Below are positions 61,443-64,000 of a DNA stretch of 64,000 nucleotides, in pieces. The notes beneath the pieces are model-generated. The model saw only the letters and a program-made list of their open reading frames with translations. It made no database searches and was not told the origin of the DNA. Numbering within the stretch: position 1 is the first letter of the stretch; each line of letters starts with the position of its first letter. Position numbers and translations under genes: made by a program. The stretch comes from Ciona intestinalis (lineage: Eukaryota > Chordata > Ascidiacea > Phlebobranchia > Cionidae): the NCBI RefSeq assembly GCF_000224145.3, contig NC_020172.2, positions 4,225,532 through 4,289,531 of the forward strand, in the 5' to 3' direction.

Positions 61443-61973
61443 ATGTTCTCATCTCGGCAAAGACTTAAAAATCGGACGACGCCAAAAGACTTGAACCGTT
61501 TCGATTACTTGCAAGCGTTAGTTACTGAATTCCAAGACACAGAGGACGCTGACGCACGCCTACAAGTTCTTGCAAATCTTTCAAACTTTGCTTACGATCC
61601 TATTAACTTTGAATACCTTAGAAAACTTCAGGTACCTGAGCTCTTTTTGGACTGTATAGACGATGATGAAGATCTGGCAGGTCGTACGGTACAGTTCGGT
61701 ATTGCGGGCATATGTAACCTTGTATCTGACCCTAAGAACAGGGACATTGTACTGGCCCACGATACTGGAGTACAGTGTATCTTCCGCTGTCTGTCTAGTC
61801 CTGAGATTGAGACCAAATTAGCTGCCATTACAACGCTTATTCAGTTAGTTATTCCGGCCTCGCGTGACCGCATTGTGACATCGCATGTTCTTGATTGTAT
61901 GCGTAACTTTGCGCATTCGAGTGATTCTCGTCTGAGGAATTTAGCTCAGGTTTTCATAGAAGATTATGGATAA
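61443..61973 (+). CDS. ARMC7: Armadillo repeat-containing protein 7
   Basis: Single-exon 176-residue protein (human ARMC7 198). Matches the family along its length: FDYLQALVTEFQDTEDADAR, LANLSNFAYDPINFEYLRKL, FGIAGICNLVSDPKNRD, CLSSPEIETKLAAITTLIQL and LRNLAQVFIEDYG. It consists of armadillo-type helical repeats, shorter at the C-terminus than the human protein. The molecular role is poorly defined. It is preceded at 60 nt by TMEM14 on the same strand, so it is probably the downstream cistron of an operon. The start codon was chosen because it opens the conserved frame after the pyrimidine tract. Confidence 0.93.
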   Translation: MFSSRQRLKNRTTPKDLNRFDYLQALVTEFQDTEDADARLQVLANLSNFAYDPINFEYLRKLQVPELFLDCIDDDEDLAGRTVQFGIAGICNLVSDPKNRDIVLAHDTGVQCIFRCLSSPEIETKLAAITTLIQLVIPASRDRIVTSHVLDCMRNFAHSSDSRLRNLAQVFIEDYG

Positions 61974-62046
61974 ATTATACAACTCAACAAATGTTTCATT
62001 TTAAAACATGATGGTCATTGGAAATTATGGCTAATTCATACAACTT

Positions 62047-62052
62047 AATAAA
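62047..62052 (+). terminator. ARMC7: Candidate ARMC7 poly(A) signal
   Basis: AATAAA 74 nt after the ARMC7 stop codon. Confidence 0.55.
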
Positions 62053-62496
62053 TTTTCCCAAACGTAGTTTGCACAATTGTAAATGTATTTTAGCCTCGCA
62101 TGATTAACGAAGTTATAACACGGATGTTTCGATGCATAATTTTTGTGCGCGCTTGCAAGTTATCACATATGTAACTTAGTGGGTGATTTCTTTTTCTACA
62201 CACCGGAATATTGATCACGCAAAGAAATATGCAACACGGTTTGAAAACACTGAAGTTATATTATTATCTTTACAGTGACAGTATTTAGACAGCAGGGCGT
62301 TTATTTAAAAACAGTAGAGTACCACAAATATGCTCTGTACGACGTTTTGCTATCTCTGAGTAAATATCGGGAAAATGAGAACTTTGCAACTGATACTATA
62401 CATTATAACCTGTTTTCAATTCCTAAGATTTCAAAATGTGCTACAAGGTTTGAAAACACTGAAATTATATCGAAACCGGCATCGTAGACTGTATAG

Positions 62497-62668
62497 CAAG
62501 TTGGGGGAAAATGGGACACTATTTTATTTTTCTGTCCCATTGGTTAGTAAAGAAAGAATTATAAACCATATCCTAACGTCTCCCATAAACTGTTGTTAAT
62601 TGTTTAAAACGTGATCAGGATATTCGGATATTATGTGCTATAAAGTTGTCCCATCTCACCCCACAGAG
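62497..62668 (-). repeat. MITE-like family B copy, reverse orientation
   Basis: From 'gttgggggaaaatgggacac' to 'gtcccatctcaccccacag', with 'gttgttaattgtttaaaacg' and 'tgatcaggatattc' in the body. It contains TTTATT at 62523-62528, which on the minus strand is AATAAA, 179 nt after the PHM stop. Confidence 0.7.
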
Positions 62669-62706
62669 CTATGTATTAATTTGGGATTTTTAAACTCAAT
62701 AACGAG

Positions 62707-63922
62707 TTAATATTTTGGCAACTTGGGCAAAGTAGTGAAGTAGTTTCGCCAATGCACCCAAGGGTATCCGTTGTTGCATTCCTTTGTTGCCAACGATTGT
62801 GTGTTCTTTGTGCGCGGTGTCCAATACATTATATAGAAATTACACATTTCGTCTGTATGTTTACTCCCTGTCATTGTGACGCGGTTCCGAAAGTTGTGCA
62901 TCACGCACCTTGAAGCCTGGAAAATAGGTGGTCGGTCGAATTATTTGTATGCTCTACATTGGCAAAACTATGCAATATCGTGCGTAGTATAAAATGTAGT
63001 ACTGTGGGGTCAGATGAGATTTCTTAAACCGCATATTTCCTGATCGTGTTTTTAACAAATAACAACGCTATTTTACAGTTGCGAGTGCTTTAGGTATCTA
63101 AATCTGTGAATATTCTTTGTTTACTACTAGTTGGAACGGAAAAAGTCCCATCTTACCCCAACCTAATATGTATGATAAAACATGTCCCATCTTACCCCAA
63201 CCTAATAATTTTTTATTTAAATAAATGCGTGTTTGGTACACTGCGTATTAAACAAACAGTTCCAATATGTAGTCTACTTACCAGCCAATCCCCCTTCTTT
63301 ATCACCAAGTGTGTATTCTTTACTTTATAAAATGCTTCAGGTAATTGTGGGTTCTTGTGTCCTATCAGACTCCATTTTTCATTCCTAACTCGATATCCCA
63401 TAACTTCAACTCCTAACTTGTGCGCATGTGTTCGGAAGGCGAATGGATGCATTTCAATGTCATCTTTGTATCTGTAAATATTTTAACAATGCATTGCCTA
63501 AAAATTTCGCTTATAAAAATAGCGTGCTGATGATGTATGGTTAAACTATTCTGTAAATATTCTTTGTTTACTACAAAATAAGACGATAAAAGAGAGTGAA
63601 AACATATACGATAAAAGACACCGTGTTATATCGTGAGCGAAAAGAAATTTTTGGTGTGAAAATATAACCGTTCATTTTGCTTGTAAACTAATATTCGTAA
63701 TTTATTAAAAATGGTCTGTGCATTAAATTGCCTGTTGTTGTTTCATAGTAACTGTTTGTTATGGAATATACACTAAAACTTACTTGCAAACGATATCCCA
63801 GTTTCTAGTTTTGTTTGGTTTTATAGTTTCATAAGATGATGCTGAAATGTAAATTCCTGCTATTTTTGGTTGAGGAACAGGTGTTGAATGCGCTGTAACC
63901 CATACGTTCTCCATACCGCCAG
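62707..63922 (-). CDS. Peptidylglycine alpha-hydroxylating monooxygenase, PHM only (3' part)
   Basis: Catalyses the first, copper- and ascorbate-dependent step of C-terminal peptide amidation in the secretory pathway. Three last exons on the minus strand: 63784-63922, 63282-63471 and 62707-62916 (539 nt; phases agree at each join). The first reads GGMENVWVTAHSTPVPQPKI then AGIYIS. The second carries AFRTHAHKLG, with both His ligands of the CuM site, and GYRVRNEKWSLIGHKNPQLP. The third carries ASRCVMHN and TDEMCNFYIMYW, with the CuM Met ligand. The protein ends ~30 residues later (LPKLPKY), so no lyase (PAL) domain follows. The N-terminal CuH half lies beyond the window. It is convergent with ARMC7. 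Confidence 0.9.
63000..63207 (+). repeat. MITE-like family B copy with duplicated right end
   Basis: Left 'tactgtggggtcagatgaga', body 'cctgatcgtgtttttaacaa', right end 'tcccatcttaccccaaccta' at ~63147-63170, repeated at ~63183-63207. Lies in a PHM intron. Confidence 0.7.
63548..63612 (+). repeat. MITE-like family B fragment
   Basis: Only 'ctgtaaatattctttgttta' and 'gataaaagagagtgaaaaca' of the right half remain. Lies in the PHM intron between exons 63282-63471 and 63784-63922. Confidence 0.5.
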
Positions 63923-64000
63923 CTGTATAGTTAAAAACGTTGGTTAAAACTAATATACGTAATTAAATCTGTATTGTTTCAATGATATTAGGCAAAAAAT
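63923..64000 (-). other. PHM intron running off the window
   Basis: The acceptor of exon 63784-63922 (ctatacag on the minus strand) is followed by AT-rich intron to the window end. The earlier PHM exons should lie beyond. Confidence 0.75.

Larger units (their letters stand above)
61974..62706. other. Convergent intergenic region between ARMC7 and PHM
   Basis: Candidate ARMC7 poly(A) signal AATAAA lies at 62047-62052, inside a partial copy of the ARMC7 3' end (see findings). A 'gtttgaaaacactgaa' block is repeated near 62240 and 62449. A reverse MITE-like copy fills 62497-62668. No exon is supported. Confidence 0.6.

Noticed and set aside
62275..62487. 70-codon plus frame after ARMC7, preceded by an acceptor-like ttacag
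   Set aside because: No family match, repeated low-complexity context, and no donor or upstream exon with matching phase found.

Overview
The window is metazoan nuclear DNA, most likely from a solitary ascidian of the genus Ciona. The evidence is short AT-rich introns in most genes, proteins that align closely with vertebrate orthologues (AHI1, TM9SF4, VPS13B, TMEM14, ARMC7, PHM), and many copies of short repeats that look like the MITE and composite-SINE families described in Ciona. The genus call rests on recognition, not on a database search. All exon joins below were made by hand from splice sites and phase; in every spliced complete gene the exon lengths sum to a multiple of three.

Layout: 1093-11445 (+) is a FACIT-like collagen, 5' end outside the window or not recognised. 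14395-17773 (+) is a secreted thyroglobulin-1 plus triple-Kunitz protein behind a TATA promoter. 18538-35267 (+) is the jouberin (AHI1) orthologue, with WD40 repeats and an SH3 domain. 36522-46067 (+) is a TM9SF4 nonaspanin. 48023-58459 (+) is a VPS13B/COH1 lipid-transfer protein in one uninterrupted 3478-codon exon. 60110-61382 (+) is a TMEM14-family protein and 61443-61973 (+) is ARMC7, spaced like a two-gene operon. 62707-63922 (-) is the 3' part of a PHM gene, convergent with ARMC7 and continuing past the window edge.

The genes do not form one pathway: extracellular matrix and secreted inhibitor at the left, cilium and endomembrane proteins in the middle, mitochondrial, armadillo and peptide-amidation genes at the right. 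The most notable biology is the intronless giant VPS13B, the TMEM14-ARMC7 pair, the PHM-only amidation enzyme and the collagen with a duplicated acidic module. The most notable technical point is that both 50-N gaps (33041-33090 and 42363-42412) are flanked by near-identical copies of the same sequence, so they look like unmerged haplotypes rather than real duplications. Small local duplications of exon ends recur (AHI1 introns, VPS13B 3' end, ARMC7 3' end). I found no CRISPR array, no phage or bacterial feature and no convincing tRNA or rRNA gene.
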